From a virus: a DNA stretch of 49,936 nucleotides. Shown piece by piece: positions 1-7,605 of the stretch; within the stretch, counting starts at the first letter, position 1; each line of letters begins with the position of its first letter. The notes under the pieces were generated by a model. That model was not told where the DNA came from, did not search any database, and was given only the letters and a program-made list of their open reading frames with translations. The position numbers and the translations under genes are program-made. Where the stretch lies: the IMG/VR virus record IMGVR_UViG_3300028388_002947, positions 1 to 49,936 of that record. One strand, written 5' to 3'.

Positions 1-9
1 GTTCCATAT

Positions 10-591
10 TTAAAGTTCTAAGTTATATCCTGAAAACTTTGTTAAATATCTTTGTAGTTTTGTTCCGTTTCCATCTTTAAATTCTATACCACCATCGAGA
101 TATTTTATCACATTTCCAACTCCACCAAGGTGAGCGGCTGCTAAAATACCACTTTCTGTGATTTCAACTCCATCGATTTTCTTACCTTCCCAACGTTTGA
201 TTCGAGAACCAAGTGATTGTTTATTTGCTTTTAACAAATCCAACATAGCTTTTTCTTGAAGATATGGTGAGTTTAAGAACTCTTTTCTTGATACATCATA
301 TCCCAAACTCTTCAAAGTTCTTCGATGGAATTGATATTTTCCCATATATCCCCATCGATTCACGATTTTATACCGATTGGAACTTTCAGATTCAGCAATT
401 GCATCTAAAAATATATCAGTTTGGTCAATTTTATCTATCTTTTTGAAATCAGATAGTGAAATATATTCAATTTTTGGTTCTTTTATCTCAATAACCTCAA
501 TAGGTTGTTGAATTTCTCTCCATAAATGAGAGAATCCCATTATTCCACTACAAGTTAGCGTAATAATCAATAGTTTTTTTAATCCTTTCAT
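10..591 (-). CDS. Lysozyme/transglycosylase-like exported protein
   Basis: About 193 aa starting at the ATG at 591; an in-frame extension to 636 is ignored because the hydrophobic signal segment (residues 5-20, after Lys-rich MKGLKK) fits the later start. The domain at residues 60-175 looks like a lysozyme/soluble lytic transglycosylase fold: an acidic AESESSNRY motif (about 66-74) followed by GYMGKYQF (about 81-88) and a late AAAHLGG helix. Such proteins cleave peptidoglycan, so it may act in lysis or entry. The N-terminal anchor suggests action in the periplasm. A candidate holin lies 3.3 kb upstream. The fold is recognised from motifs only. Confidence 0.6.
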   Translation of the reverse strand: MKGLKKLLIITLTCSGIMGFSHLWREIQQPIEVIEIKEPKIEYISLSDFKKIDKIDQTDIFLDAIAESESSNRYKIVNRWGYMGKYQFHRRTLKSLGYDVSRKEFLNSPYLQEKAMLDLLKANKQSLGSRIKRWEGKKIDGVEITESGILAAAHLGGVGNVIKYLDGGIEFKDGNGTKLQRYLTKFSGYNLEL

Positions 592-639
592 GTGCTTCAA
601 CTTTAAAGTTCTCAATCCAAAATCTTGCATCATCATCTT

Positions 640-1158
640 TTATTTTATTCCATCTTGGATATTTCTAATAAAGTTATCCCCATACCATATTTTCAACTCT
701 TCTGGTATTGGCAACCAATGGTCTTTATTAAAAAGAATAAGACATCCCCAACCATTTAACACAACTTCACCTCTCCATGGTTCAAGTGTAGGATTGTATT
801 CTACACCTTCCTCATAGTTTTCAGAACTCATACCTATAAAACCTTTGTGTTTTAGTTCTACCTCATTTGAGAACCTTTCGAAAATTCTAGTGTCAAACTT
901 TATATCATCATTTATTAAAGCGATTGACTTATTTCTTGCATACTTAACCCCATAATTCCATGCGGGGTTTACATAAATATTAAAAGAAGGACTAAAAACC
1001 TTCACTTTTTTCATTTCTTCATAAAATTCACTATATCGATTGTTGTTATCAATCAATATGATTTCATCCACATATGAACAAGCAACTAATGAATTCAAAA
1101 GACTATGAATTCTCTTAGACTCCCATAAAGTGGGTATTACTGCAGTAAACTTTCCCAT
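640..1158 (-). CDS. Small GT2-like glycosyltransferase
   Basis: 172 aa. The N-terminus (FTAVIPTLWESKRIHSLLNS) followed by EIILIDNNN and ALINDDIKFD has the layout of a GT-A family 2 glycosyltransferase: nucleotide-binding strand, then an acidic DD motif for the metal and sugar nucleotide. It is shorter than the usual 230-300 aa, so it is a minimal catalytic domain. No membrane segment is visible. It starts 2 bases after the stop of the upstream zinc protein gene and probably shares its transcript. Donor and acceptor cannot be told from sequence. Confidence 0.65.
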   Translation of the reverse strand: MGKFTAVIPTLWESKRIHSLLNSLVACSYVDEIILIDNNNRYSEFYEEMKKVKVFSPSFNIYVNPAWNYGVKYARNKSIALINDDIKFDTRIFERFSNEVELKHKGFIGMSSENYEEGVEYNPTLEPWRGEVVLNGWGCLILFNKDHWLPIPEELKIWYGDNFIRNIQDGIK

Positions 1159-1160
1159 AG

Positions 1161-1373
1161 TTATCTTATTATTGAATATGTTTTAATACTATCACAACGA
1201 GTGCAAACCACCGTGTCAATCCTTCCACGAACACAAGAATCATGTTCCCATAGTTCTACTAGATGATTTCCATCTTTACATTTGCAACTCGTTTTTTTAT
1301 CAGTGCATTTTACCCTATTCCATTTCTTTAAAATAGGGTCTGTAATCCATTCTTCTCTTAGTTTAGCTATCAT
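1161..1373 (-). CDS. Small zinc-ribbon-like protein
   Basis: 70 aa of unknown function. Cysteines in CTDKKTSCKCKDG and VVCTRCDS (CxxC), with a nearby His and Cys, suggest one structural zinc site. A Bacteroidota-type promoter (TATATTTG at 1400-1407) lies 27 bases upstream, inside the end of the preceding gene, so this gene can be expressed separately. It overlaps the gene before it by 11 bases. No relative is recognised. Confidence 0.6.
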   Translation of the reverse strand: MIAKLREEWITDPILKKWNRVKCTDKKTSCKCKDGNHLVELWEHDSCVRGRIDTVVCTRCDSIKTYSIIR

Positions 1374-1746
1374 ATCCTACGAATCCATATTTTGGTTTAC
1401 AAATATACGATTTTTTTACCAAATAATCAAGCTCTTCATTCAAAACATAGTTTGGAGCACTTACAATCTCTTCATAGATTGAATCATACATATCATCTAT
1501 CTCATATCCATCACCATATTTAGGGCCGAATGTAGAAGCTAAATCATTCATTTCTTTCTTAGAAGCTCCACCTTCATACATTTTCTTTAAGGTTTTATAT
1601 AAATCCATCTTTATCAGTTTTGCAACTGTATCGTTCCATTCATACATTTCTTTTGACCAAGGTTTGGTGATTTCGATTCCGTATTTTTTTCCAATAACTT
1701 TCATAATACTAGTGACTTTTCCTTTAGAATTAATGTTTATTTTCAT
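1363..1746 (-). CDS. Hypothetical protein, 127 aa
   Basis: Not recognised. The protein is charged and mostly helical by composition, with Lys/Glu-rich helices around residues 35-75 and an acidic YEIDDMYDSIYEEI stretch. No signal peptide, membrane segment or metal motif is evident. Its 3' end overlaps the zinc protein gene and contains that gene's promoter. The start ATG at 1746 follows an AT-rich leader, as for most genes here. Confidence 0.55.
   Translation of the reverse strand: MKININSKGKVTSIMKVIGKKYGIEITKPWSKEMYEWNDTVAKLIKMDLYKTLKKMYEGGASKKEMNDLASTFGPKYGDGYEIDDMYDSIYEEIVSAPNYVLNEELDYLVKKSYICKPKYGFVGYDS
1400..1430 (-). promoter_or_regulatory. Bacteroidota-type promoter
   Basis: On the minus strand TTG (1428-1430), 20 bases, then TATATTTG (1400-1407). 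It matches the Bacteroidota -33/-7 consensus TTG/TAnnTTTG and precedes the gene starting at 1373. It lies within the coding end of the 1363-1746 gene. Confidence 0.7.
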
Positions 1747-1751
1747 TATAA

Positions 1752-1979
1752 CTATTTCAATAAGTAACTATATTGAAATCCACAATCATCATCGAACATT
1801 TCATCTTCGATAACTTGAACTCCCCAACCAAGAATGTTTTGAAGGGTTTCAAGACTAACTTGTTTCCAATATCCAAATCTTAGGTAAACATCATTAGTGC
1901 CACCTTTTACTTGTCCAACTTCGAACTCACCAAGTTGGTTTTCTACTTCTTTTAAAGTTTTAATACTGATTTTATTCAT
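1752..1979 (-). CDS. Hypothetical small protein, 75 aa
   Basis: The ATG at 1979 is preferred over an upstream codon at 2018 because the longer form would run into the preceding gene. The protein (MNKISIKTLKEVENQLGEFEVG...) looks compact and alpha/beta, with an acidic C-terminal EDEMFDDDCG segment. No family is recognised. It lies 5 bases from the next gene and is probably co-transcribed from the promoter at 2191-2221. Confidence 0.55.
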   Translation of the reverse strand: MNKISIKTLKEVENQLGEFEVGQVKGGTNDVYLRFGYWKQVSLETLQNILGWGVQVIEDEMFDDDCGFQYSYLLK

Positions 1980-1993
1980 ATAATAAGGGATTT

Positions 1994-2167
1994 TTAGTTG
2001 TTTATTAAAGTTCCACAATCTTTACACCAAGTAACTCCGAAACCGTTGGTTACTCCAGCGTGTTTATGTTTCTTACATCTTGTGTTTCTTCTGAACTCTC
2101 TTGTTTTCAGTTCTTCGGTAGTCATCTCAACTACATCTCCATTCTTATTTAATCTACCTAGTTTCAT
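1994..2167 (-). CDS. Small zinc-binding protein
   Basis: 57 aa from the ATG at 2167; a TTG nine bases upstream is an alternative. C-terminal residues RCKKHKHAG and WCKDCG form a likely Cys/His zinc site (CxxH...CxxC). A Bacteroidota-type promoter sits about 24 bases upstream, so this is the first gene of its transcript. Function is unknown. Confidence 0.6.
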   Translation of the reverse strand: MKLGRLNKNGDVVEMTTEELKTREFRRNTRCKKHKHAGVTNGFGVTWCKDCGTLINN

Positions 2168-2190
2168 ATCTCTCAATCTTTATTACATAG

Positions 2191-2221
2191 TAAATATAAG
2201 GAGAATTTTCGGTAATATCAA
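2191..2221 (-). promoter_or_regulatory. Bacteroidota-type promoter
   Basis: Minus strand TTG (2219-2221), exactly 20 bases, then TATATTTA (2191-2198). The same spacing occurs at about ten other sites in the window. It precedes the zinc-binding protein gene starting at 2167. Confidence 0.65.
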
Positions 2222-2249
2222 GCAAAAAAATGTTAAAGTTTTCTTAAAA

Positions 2250-2678
2250 TTATATAAGTGAATTGGGTAAAGACCCAAACACAGTCAATGATATTCTTGT
2301 TCCCTTTTGTATTTTAGGAACTTCATGTTTGGTTTTAAAATCAAAAAGCCCTTCTTTAAGTGGTTTATTTTCCACTAGTAGTGTAGTTTCACACTCTGAA
2401 GGTTTTAGTTCTGAAACAAAAGACCACCGTCTGTTAAAGTTATTATCAATATGTTCTTCAAAGAAATCACCTTCGTTCCAAATATGAATATGATACACTT
2501 GATAATCCGTTTCTTCTTTTGAGGGATTAAAACCAAAAATATACTCTTTTAGTTCTTCGTGAAAAGGCACCTCTTTATAAAATATATTTAGGTAACTATA
2601 CCGTCTATCATCCCAATCGTATTCTTCAACTTCTTCATTGATTTGGGAGATAAACCACTCTTTCCATTCTTCTTTCAT
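2250..2678 (-). CDS. 2OG-Fe(II) oxygenase-like protein
   Basis: 142 aa. The centre has HIHIWNEGDFFEEHIDN, where EHID gives the HxD iron ligands, and the end has KHEVPKIQKGTRISLTVFG, which supplies the distal His and the Arg that binds 2-oxoglutarate. This is the prolyl-4-hydroxylase-type double-stranded beta-helix layout. It would hydroxylate a protein or small molecule using O2 and 2-oxoglutarate. It is short for the family and lacks obvious extra domains. It overlaps the next upstream gene by 4 bases. Substrate unknown. Confidence 0.65.
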   Translation of the reverse strand: MKEEWKEWFISQINEEVEEYDWDDRRYSYLNIFYKEVPFHEELKEYIFGFNPSKEETDYQVYHIHIWNEGDFFEEHIDNNFNRRWSFVSELKPSECETTLLVENKPLKEGLFDFKTKHEVPKIQKGTRISLTVFGSLPNSLI

Positions 2679-2866
2679 CTTCTATAAACTATGGTTTCTC
2701 CTCTACCTCCGATTCCTGCTTTCTTTCTTAGTTCTACGAGTTTTTCTCTTATGGGTTGAACCTCATCATCTTCTCTCGCAGTTCTTGTTTCATGATAGTG
2801 GTTCAATACGATTTGTTGTAATCGTATAATCTCACTTATTATTTCATTTCGCTCTTCCTTTGTCAT
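2675..2866 (-). CDS. Hypothetical helical protein, 63 aa
   Basis: Start set at the ATG at 2866 (MTKEERNEI); a longer form from 2911 would overlap hemA more deeply. The protein is a charged helical segment (IISEIIRLQQIVLNHYHETR) with a basic Gly-rich end (GIGGRGE). Its start lies inside the last codons of hemA, suggesting translational coupling. Function unknown. Confidence 0.5.
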   Translation of the reverse strand: MTKEERNEIISEIIRLQQIVLNHYHETRTAREDDEVQPIREKLVELRKKAGIGGRGETIVYRR

Positions 2867-3854
2867 AATATTTTTGTAAGAATTTGATTCCTTGATTGAT
2901 TTGGTCTTCAAACTTATCCAATCTCTCCTTCATTATTTCTTCCGCTTTGGATAGTTCTTCTTTTCTTTTCTTTAAGGTTTGGGTTTTGACCTTGGATAAC
3001 TCATCCACATTGACTAACTTTACAAAGGGTTGGTTCTTCAGTTTAGGATTGATGTTTTGTGGAACCGATAAATCCAATAGGGTTTTTTCTCCCCCTACAT
3101 CGTTTATCAGATAATCAGGTGAGTTGGTAGCCACTATGATGATATCGGAGTTTTCCACCCCTTGTTGGAGTTTTTCGTATCTACCTTTTTCAATTTTATA
3201 TTCCTCAACCCATTTATCCGTATGGGATTCAGTTCGGTTCATTAGGGTGATTTGCGAGGGGTTTACTTCTTCAAGTATATGTTTCATCGTTGAGGTTCCC
3301 ATTTTACCCGCACCTACTATTAAAATCGATTTCTCGTTCACCCCATCCACATTCTTTTTAATCCAATCCGAAGCGGCCTTCGAAACTGATACTGACCCTT
3401 TCGATATTTGAGTTTGTGTTCTTATGGTTTTGGCGATATTCTGGCCAAAGTTTATCATTTTATGGAAATATCCACCTAACTTTTTGTATTTCTCTGAGAG
3501 TTTAATCGAATCCTTAACTTGTCCTGAAATCTCATAATCCCCAAGTAACTGAGAATCAATACCACTTGTTACTTTAATGAAGTGTTCGAATCCTTCTCTA
3601 CCTTCAATAGTATAAGCTTCTTTCCGAAAAAGTTCGATATCTTCTCCACCTATTAGATTTTGTAGTTCTTCAAGGGAGTTATCAAAAGAATAGATTTCTG
3701 TTCTATTACAAGTTGAAAGAATCAAAAAATGTTTGAGATTTGACTTTTTATATATCTCTTCGATTTCTTTGGTGGTGAGAGCAAACTTGGACCGAGTTTC
3801 CACATCGGATTTCTTGTAACTTACCCCTAAAACCGTAAAAAGTTCAAATATCAT
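2844..3854 (-). CDS. hemA: Glutamyl-tRNA reductase, short form
   Basis: 336 aa. GluTR reduces glutamyl-tRNA(Glu) with NADPH to glutamate-1-semialdehyde, the first step of the C5 route to 5-aminolevulinate and heme. The N-terminal catalytic domain has the nucleophile Cys49 in STCNRTEIY, conserved His91 (HFIKVTSGIDSQ) and the LLGDYEISGQVK signature (103-114). The NADPH domain has SILIVGAGKMGTS (176-188). The spinal helix is present (about 283-320), but most of the C-terminal dimerisation domain is missing; cellular enzymes are usually above 400 aa. No partner hemL is seen here, so host HemL would have to finish ALA synthesis. The active-site residues are intact. It may feed the heme oxygenase/bilin reductase pair at 13-14 kb. 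Confidence 0.92.
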   Translation of the reverse strand: MIFELFTVLGVSYKKSDVETRSKFALTTKEIEEIYKKSNLKHFLILSTCNRTEIYSFDNSLEELQNLIGGEDIELFRKEAYTIEGREGFEHFIKVTSGIDSQLLGDYEISGQVKDSIKLSEKYKKLGGYFHKMINFGQNIAKTIRTQTQISKGSVSVSKAASDWIKKNVDGVNEKSILIVGAGKMGTSTMKHILEEVNPSQITLMNRTESHTDKWVEEYKIEKGRYEKLQQGVENSDIIIVATNSPDYLINDVGGEKTLLDLSVPQNINPKLKNQPFVKLVNVDELSKVKTQTLKKRKEELSKAEEIMKERLDKFEDQINQGIKFLQKYYDKGRAK

Positions 3855-3915
3855 CTTTACCTATTGTTTCCTATATTATTTCTTATCTTACCTCAAAAAT
3901 TTCGATATTGTTCTT

Positions 3916-4224
3916 CTATCTCTTCAGCCTCGTAAGAGCAGAACCCGTAAGGAGAGCACCAAAAGCGATATGGAACAATCCCCCACCCTTTAGGGTGAAT
4001 GGTTCGTGTTGATACGATAACTTATCAATGATACGGATTTGAACACTAGGGTCTAAATCAATAAAGTTGGATAAATCTATTTGAGTTTCGAAGAGTTCTC
4101 GTGTGATACCAATCCATGCAGGCACTACCACGAAATCAAAAAGGCAAATCACTGCGTAGGTGAGGGCTAACATCGCTTTCCATCCTTCTTCTTTTTGTAA
4201 CCAAATAAGAGCTCTTTTTATCAT
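3916..4224 (-). CDS. Candidate holin (small membrane protein)
   Basis: 102 aa with an amphipathic start, a hydrophobic segment at about 17-40 (AMLALTYAVICLFDFVVVPAW) and another near the end (LFHIAFGALLTGSAL, about 83-97). Size, two membrane segments and the GGGLFHIAFGALLTG ending resemble holins annotated in T4-like marine phages, which permeabilise the inner membrane at lysis. It is located between hemA and the tailoring island, 3.3 kb from a lysozyme-like gene. Another small membrane role is possible. Confidence 0.5.
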   Translation of the reverse strand: MIKRALIWLQKEEGWKAMLALTYAVICLFDFVVVPAWIGITRELFETQIDLSNFIDLDPSVQIRIIDKLSYQHEPFTLKGGGLFHIAFGALLTGSALTRLKR

Positions 4225-4311
4225 AATCTTGTATAAATACTATCTAAAAAATTTTAGGTAACGACCCCCTTCGGTGGTCTGAGGAATACCCACAAAATCG
4301 AGAATCGAGGA

Positions 4312-5937
4312 TTAAATCAAATTCACAACTTTCTTTTTATCTACTTTTGGTTTTTCTTTTACTATCTTCGAGTTATCTAAATGCTCTTTAAGAACACCTC
4401 TATTATATACACTATGATTGATTCCTTCATCTTTGAACATTTGTTCTATTTCATCTAACCATTCTAATCTTTCGTATGTTGTATTATAATCGGTATCATA
4501 AACTACATTGTTTTCAAAGTTGTAAAACTTCTCACCTTCACCAATCCATCTTTTACGAAGAGGTTCGTGGAGTAGGAATGCACTACAAGTAAGAATCTCA
4601 CTCATTACATCTTTATATTGTTTCACAAAGTTATATGTTTCTAAAAAGTCTTTTCTTGTTTCGTTTAGATATCCAATGATAAGTTGCATTGAAAACATCA
4701 TAGGGAATCCACCATCTTCTTCATTTACTTCTCTTACATTTTGGAATATTTCATGAACCCCTTCCATATTTGTATATTTCTTCATATGTTTGAGAACAGG
4801 TTCGGAAGCGGATTCAAAACCAGTAATCACTCGTATCAATCCTGCGTTTTTATACAATCGAATGGTTTCTTTATCTCTCATTGTTTTACCTAACCTCATG
4901 TTACCTCCAAAGGTAAATCCTTGTTCTGGCCAACCTCGTTTGATTACTTCTTCACAAAACTCTTTCAACCATTTTGGATTACCATTGATGATTGAATCAT
5001 GACAGAAGAATGATTTTCTACCTTTATCTATCCAATGTTGGATTTCATCTAAAACAGTTTCTAACTTTCTGTATCTAAATACTGGTATAAAATCAGGAAC
5101 TGAACAAAATGAACATCTATAAGGACAACCTCTTGAGAATACAAGTGGAACGTTATCTTGGTAAGTTGATTTATAATAATAGTTATCTTCCAACGAAGAA
5201 TAGTCAGGAAAAGGTAAACTTTCCATATCTACATTATCTCGTTTTCCATTATGTATTAGTGTCCCATCATTCCACCAAACTATCCCATTTATACGGGAAA
5301 GGGATTCTGGTGTCCAATCTGATGAAAGAAGTTCAACAAAGGTAAGTTCACCATCACCTCGAACAAATACATCAATAAAATCGTAAATACTTGTGTTGTA
5401 GTTTGTATTTGGAAGAACTCCAAAGTCTAATACCTCAATACCATTACCACCCAAAAGTATTTTAAGATGTGGATATTTCTCTTTAGTAAGTTTAGCGATT
5501 GCAAGTGTGGCATCAATATTACCATCAATGATACTAAATCCTAAGAAAGTTGGATTCGCTTTATCAATATAAGGAAATAAGTAGTTGGTTACCATATCTC
5601 CTATTTCAGGATAATCATACAATAACCAAAACTCTCCCTGTCTTGTATAAGTGTTGAATAGATTGAAAAACTCTGAACTTTTATCTGGTGGATTTTCAAA
5701 GAAGTAATCGATGATAGGGTCAATAACTGATACATCTAAATCATCATGAAACTTATCTATATAGGATTTGAGTGCAACAATGCCAGAGTAATAACCTGAT
5801 TCGTTGATGTTTGGTATTTGAATCAACAAACAATCTTGTTTAGTCAAATCATCAAGTTGTCTCTTATGTTCAACCGCTTGTTTCTTGTGGTTGATTATAT
5901 GTTGTTGTTTATGTAGACTGGCTAAATCCTTTTCCAT
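4312..5937 (-). CDS. B12-binding-type radical SAM enzyme
   Basis: About 541 aa from the ATG at 5937; another ATG at 5943 overlaps the -7 element. Residues about 35-200 look like a cobalamin-binding Rossmann domain (FLGFSIIDGNIDATLAIAKL, ILLGGNGIEVLDFG). The radical SAM cysteines lie in RGCPYRCSFCS (CxxxCxxC, about 271-278). Such enzymes use a [4Fe-4S] cluster and SAM for methylation or rearrangement at unactivated carbons, and make 5'-deoxyadenosine or SAH as by-products. It opens an island of modifying enzymes and has its own promoter. The substrate is unknown. Confidence 0.85.
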   Translation of the reverse strand: MEKDLASLHKQQHIINHKKQAVEHKRQLDDLTKQDCLLIQIPNINESGYYSGIVALKSYIDKFHDDLDVSVIDPIIDYFFENPPDKSSEFFNLFNTYTRQGEFWLLYDYPEIGDMVTNYLFPYIDKANPTFLGFSIIDGNIDATLAIAKLTKEKYPHLKILLGGNGIEVLDFGVLPNTNYNTSIYDFIDVFVRGDGELTFVELLSSDWTPESLSRINGIVWWNDGTLIHNGKRDNVDMESLPFPDYSSLEDNYYYKSTYQDNVPLVFSRGCPYRCSFCSVPDFIPVFRYRKLETVLDEIQHWIDKGRKSFFCHDSIINGNPKWLKEFCEEVIKRGWPEQGFTFGGNMRLGKTMRDKETIRLYKNAGLIRVITGFESASEPVLKHMKKYTNMEGVHEIFQNVREVNEEDGGFPMMFSMQLIIGYLNETRKDFLETYNFVKQYKDVMSEILTCSAFLLHEPLRKRWIGEGEKFYNFENNVVYDTDYNTTYERLEWLDEIEQMFKDEGINHSVYNRGVLKEHLDNSKIVKEKPKVDKKKVVNLI

Positions 5938-5942
5938 GTCCA

Positions 5943-5973
5943 TAAATATAAACTACTCTTTTTCTTTTAACAA
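5943..5973 (-). promoter_or_regulatory. Bacteroidota-type promoter at a start codon
   Basis: Minus strand TTG (5971-5973), 20 bases, then TATATTTA (5943-5950). The -7 element touches the first possible ATG (5941-5943) of the radical SAM gene. A transcript starting 5-7 bases downstream would begin almost at the second ATG (5935-5937), so the message may be leaderless. Confidence 0.55.
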
Positions 5974-6420
5974 CCAAGAAGATGATTGTATTTTTCCTCC
6001 CATACCATCAATCATAAAGATACCATACTTATCACAAACTTCTCTTTCCGCCACTTCATTTGAGAACTGGTCACCACCATTTACAAATATAAGTTGGTAT
6101 TGTATTGGTTCACCTTCAAGTTTTGATTTGTGTTCTTTTGCAGAGAATCTCTCGTATATCTTTGTTATAGTTTCACGAACTGTTCTATCTTCATCAATAG
6201 ATAAAACCACTTCATCAACAGGTTTTAGTGTTGATATGATTTTACATCGTTCGTTTTCATCTTGGAACTCTTTCGAACCTTTGAGTTCTCTTTGTTTATC
6301 GTTATTTACAATCACAATCAAACCATCTGATATGGTTTTTGCCTTTTCAAATAACTCAATGTGTCCTTTGTGGACTGGATTAAAGTATCCACTTGCTATT
6401 GTTATAACTCTTTTTCTCAT
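5953..6420 (-). CDS. Cytidylyltransferase-like nucleotidyltransferase
   Basis: 155 aa. VITIASGYFNPVHKGHIELFEKAK carries the HxGH nucleotide-binding motif (HKGH), followed by IVIVNND and, near the C-terminus, IQSSSWLL in place of the usual ISST motif. These mark the HxGH nucleotidyltransferase family (glycerol-3-phosphate cytidylyltransferase, HldE C-terminal domain and relatives), which joins CTP or ATP to a phosphorylated polyol or sugar. It overlaps the upstream gene by 4 bases. It could activate a building block for the glycosyltransferases elsewhere in the window. Exact substrate unknown. Confidence 0.8.
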   Translation of the reverse strand: MRKRVITIASGYFNPVHKGHIELFEKAKTISDGLIVIVNNDKQRELKGSKEFQDENERCKIISTLKPVDEVVLSIDEDRTVRETITKIYERFSAKEHKSKLEGEPIQYQLIFVNGGDQFSNEVAEREVCDKYGIFMIDGMGGKIQSSSWLLKEKE

Positions 6421-6620
6421 ATTATTTCTGCTTCTTTAACTTCATTTACTAAATAATAAAATCCATCTCCACCTCTAAGAATCTTTTCACAATGGTAACT
6501 TTCACAAATCTGTTGACCTGAAAAGTTGTCAACTACCTTTTGAAAATTTTCTATTTTAAATCTCCTATCTACCTGAAATAAAGTTCCATTTACTTCAATC
6601 ATTTCTTTTCTCCAATACAT
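6417..6620 (-). CDS. Hypothetical small protein, 67 aa
   Basis: Not recognised. It starts one base after the methyltransferase stop and overlaps the nucleotidyltransferase start by 4 bases, so it is inside a tight operon. The sequence has beta character (EVNGTLFQVDRR, GDGFYYLVNEV) and two Cys in CESYHCEK. A start at a second ATG (6602) is possible. Confidence 0.5.
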   Translation of the reverse strand: MYWRKEMIEVNGTLFQVDRRFKIENFQKVVDNFSGQQICESYHCEKILRGGDGFYYLVNEVKEAEII

Positions 6621-7160
6621 TTATAACTTCTTTAATATAACTATTGTATCTTTTATTTCTCCTTTTGGGAATGAGTTTTCCTCTGTGATAAGTTTTAGTT
6701 GTGGTAAGTTTAGAACTGAATGATACTTTTTTCTATTCCAAAAATCATGTATAATCATGTATCCACCTGTAACAAGTTTATCAACAGTAGCTTCTACTGA
6801 ACGAACTCTATCTCTCCCATCAATCAATATAACATCAAATACTTCTTCTAGTGATTTGAGATGATTTACATACCTATCAAACTGACCTGGTTGAGCAGGT
6901 TGAAATGGATGATGTTGTGGAAAGTTTGGTTCTGCTATATGTATTGTCCAATTATTTCTTCTACTTCTTTGTAAAATATTCAATATTTTAGAACCCCATT
7001 CTTTGTTGTGTTCAACAGTAACTAATCTTTTAACAAACTTTGAAAGAAATATTGTGCTTGTCCCACCACCAACTTCCAACATTCTTGTATTTCTGTTTAT
7101 ATATCTCATCAAATGAACGATTTCACTTTCGTTCATATAAGGTATTTCGTTTTCAGTCAT
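6621..7160 (-). CDS. Class I SAM-dependent methyltransferase-like
   Basis: 179 aa. MLEVGGGTSTIFLSKF is a class I methyltransferase motif I (Gly-rich SAM loop), LVTVEHN supplies the acidic residue at the end of strand 2, and FDVILIDGRDR is the post-motif strand 4. The late GGYMIIHDFWNR segment resembles sugar or cell-surface methyltransferases. It overlaps the SET gene by 8 bases. Likely a soluble cytosolic enzyme acting on a small molecule, sugar or protein; the acceptor cannot be told. Confidence 0.75.
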   Translation of the reverse strand: MTENEIPYMNESEIVHLMRYINRNTRMLEVGGGTSTIFLSKFVKRLVTVEHNKEWGSKILNILQRSRRNNWTIHIAEPNFPQHHPFQPAQPGQFDRYVNHLKSLEEVFDVILIDGRDRVRSVEATVDKLVTGGYMIIHDFWNRKKYHSVLNLPQLKLITEENSFPKGEIKDTIVILKKL

Positions 7161-7605
7161 AGATGTTCTCTTTATAATATTCTAAAATTTCTTCACCTTT
7201 TTTAATATCTCGTAACGCTATTCCATAGTTAGTCATGTTATGTTCTTCATCTGTATTATAAGATGAGTTACAATATGAAAAGTTATTGGCCAAGAAGTTT
7301 AATCCTTTTATCAATCTGATTACTTTATATCCACATTCATCGTTTATAAAATACATATCCAACAACTCCAAAACTTCTTTGGGTATTTCGTTCAATCTAT
7401 TGTTTGGTATTATATAAACACCTGTTTCTTTATCCCATTCAGGAAATACTTGTTCTCCAACTCGAATATCTCTAATGGCAAAAACACCTACTCCATGAAT
7501 AGGTGATACTCCAAGTTTGGTTTTGATGTTGTTTTTTAGATGATACATTACATCTTCTAACTCACCAAATCCATTCAATACCATTAAATCATCAACTACA
7601 TTCAT
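7153..7605 (-). CDS. SET domain protein
   Basis: 150 aa. Residues from about 35 on follow the SET fold: SPIHGVGVFAIRDIRVGEQVF at the N-terminal part, then NFLANNFSYCNSSYN, which resembles the NH-rich knot, and IALRDIKKGEEILEYY at the end. SET proteins usually transfer methyl groups from SAM to protein lysines. The conserved NHS/C motif is imperfect here, so activity is uncertain. It overlaps neighbouring genes on both sides. SET proteins are uncommon in phages; a role in modifying a host or virion protein is an inference. Confidence 0.75.
   Translation of the reverse strand: MNVVDDLMVLNGFGELEDVMYHLKNNIKTKLGVSPIHGVGVFAIRDIRVGEQVFPEWDKETGVYIIPNNRLNEIPKEVLELLDMYFINDECGYKVIRLIKGLNFLANNFSYCNSSYNTDEEHNMTNYGIALRDIKKGEEILEYYKENIYD

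Noticed and set aside
4263-4279. Terminator hairpin in the gap between the radical SAM and holin-like genes
   Set aside because: The GACC/GGTC stem is short with mismatches and lacks a T-run.
5885-6439. 184-aa frame on the plus strand
   Set aside because: It lies opposite the clear nucleotidyltransferase gene and is rich in Ser/Phe, typical of an antisense frame in AT-rich DNA.
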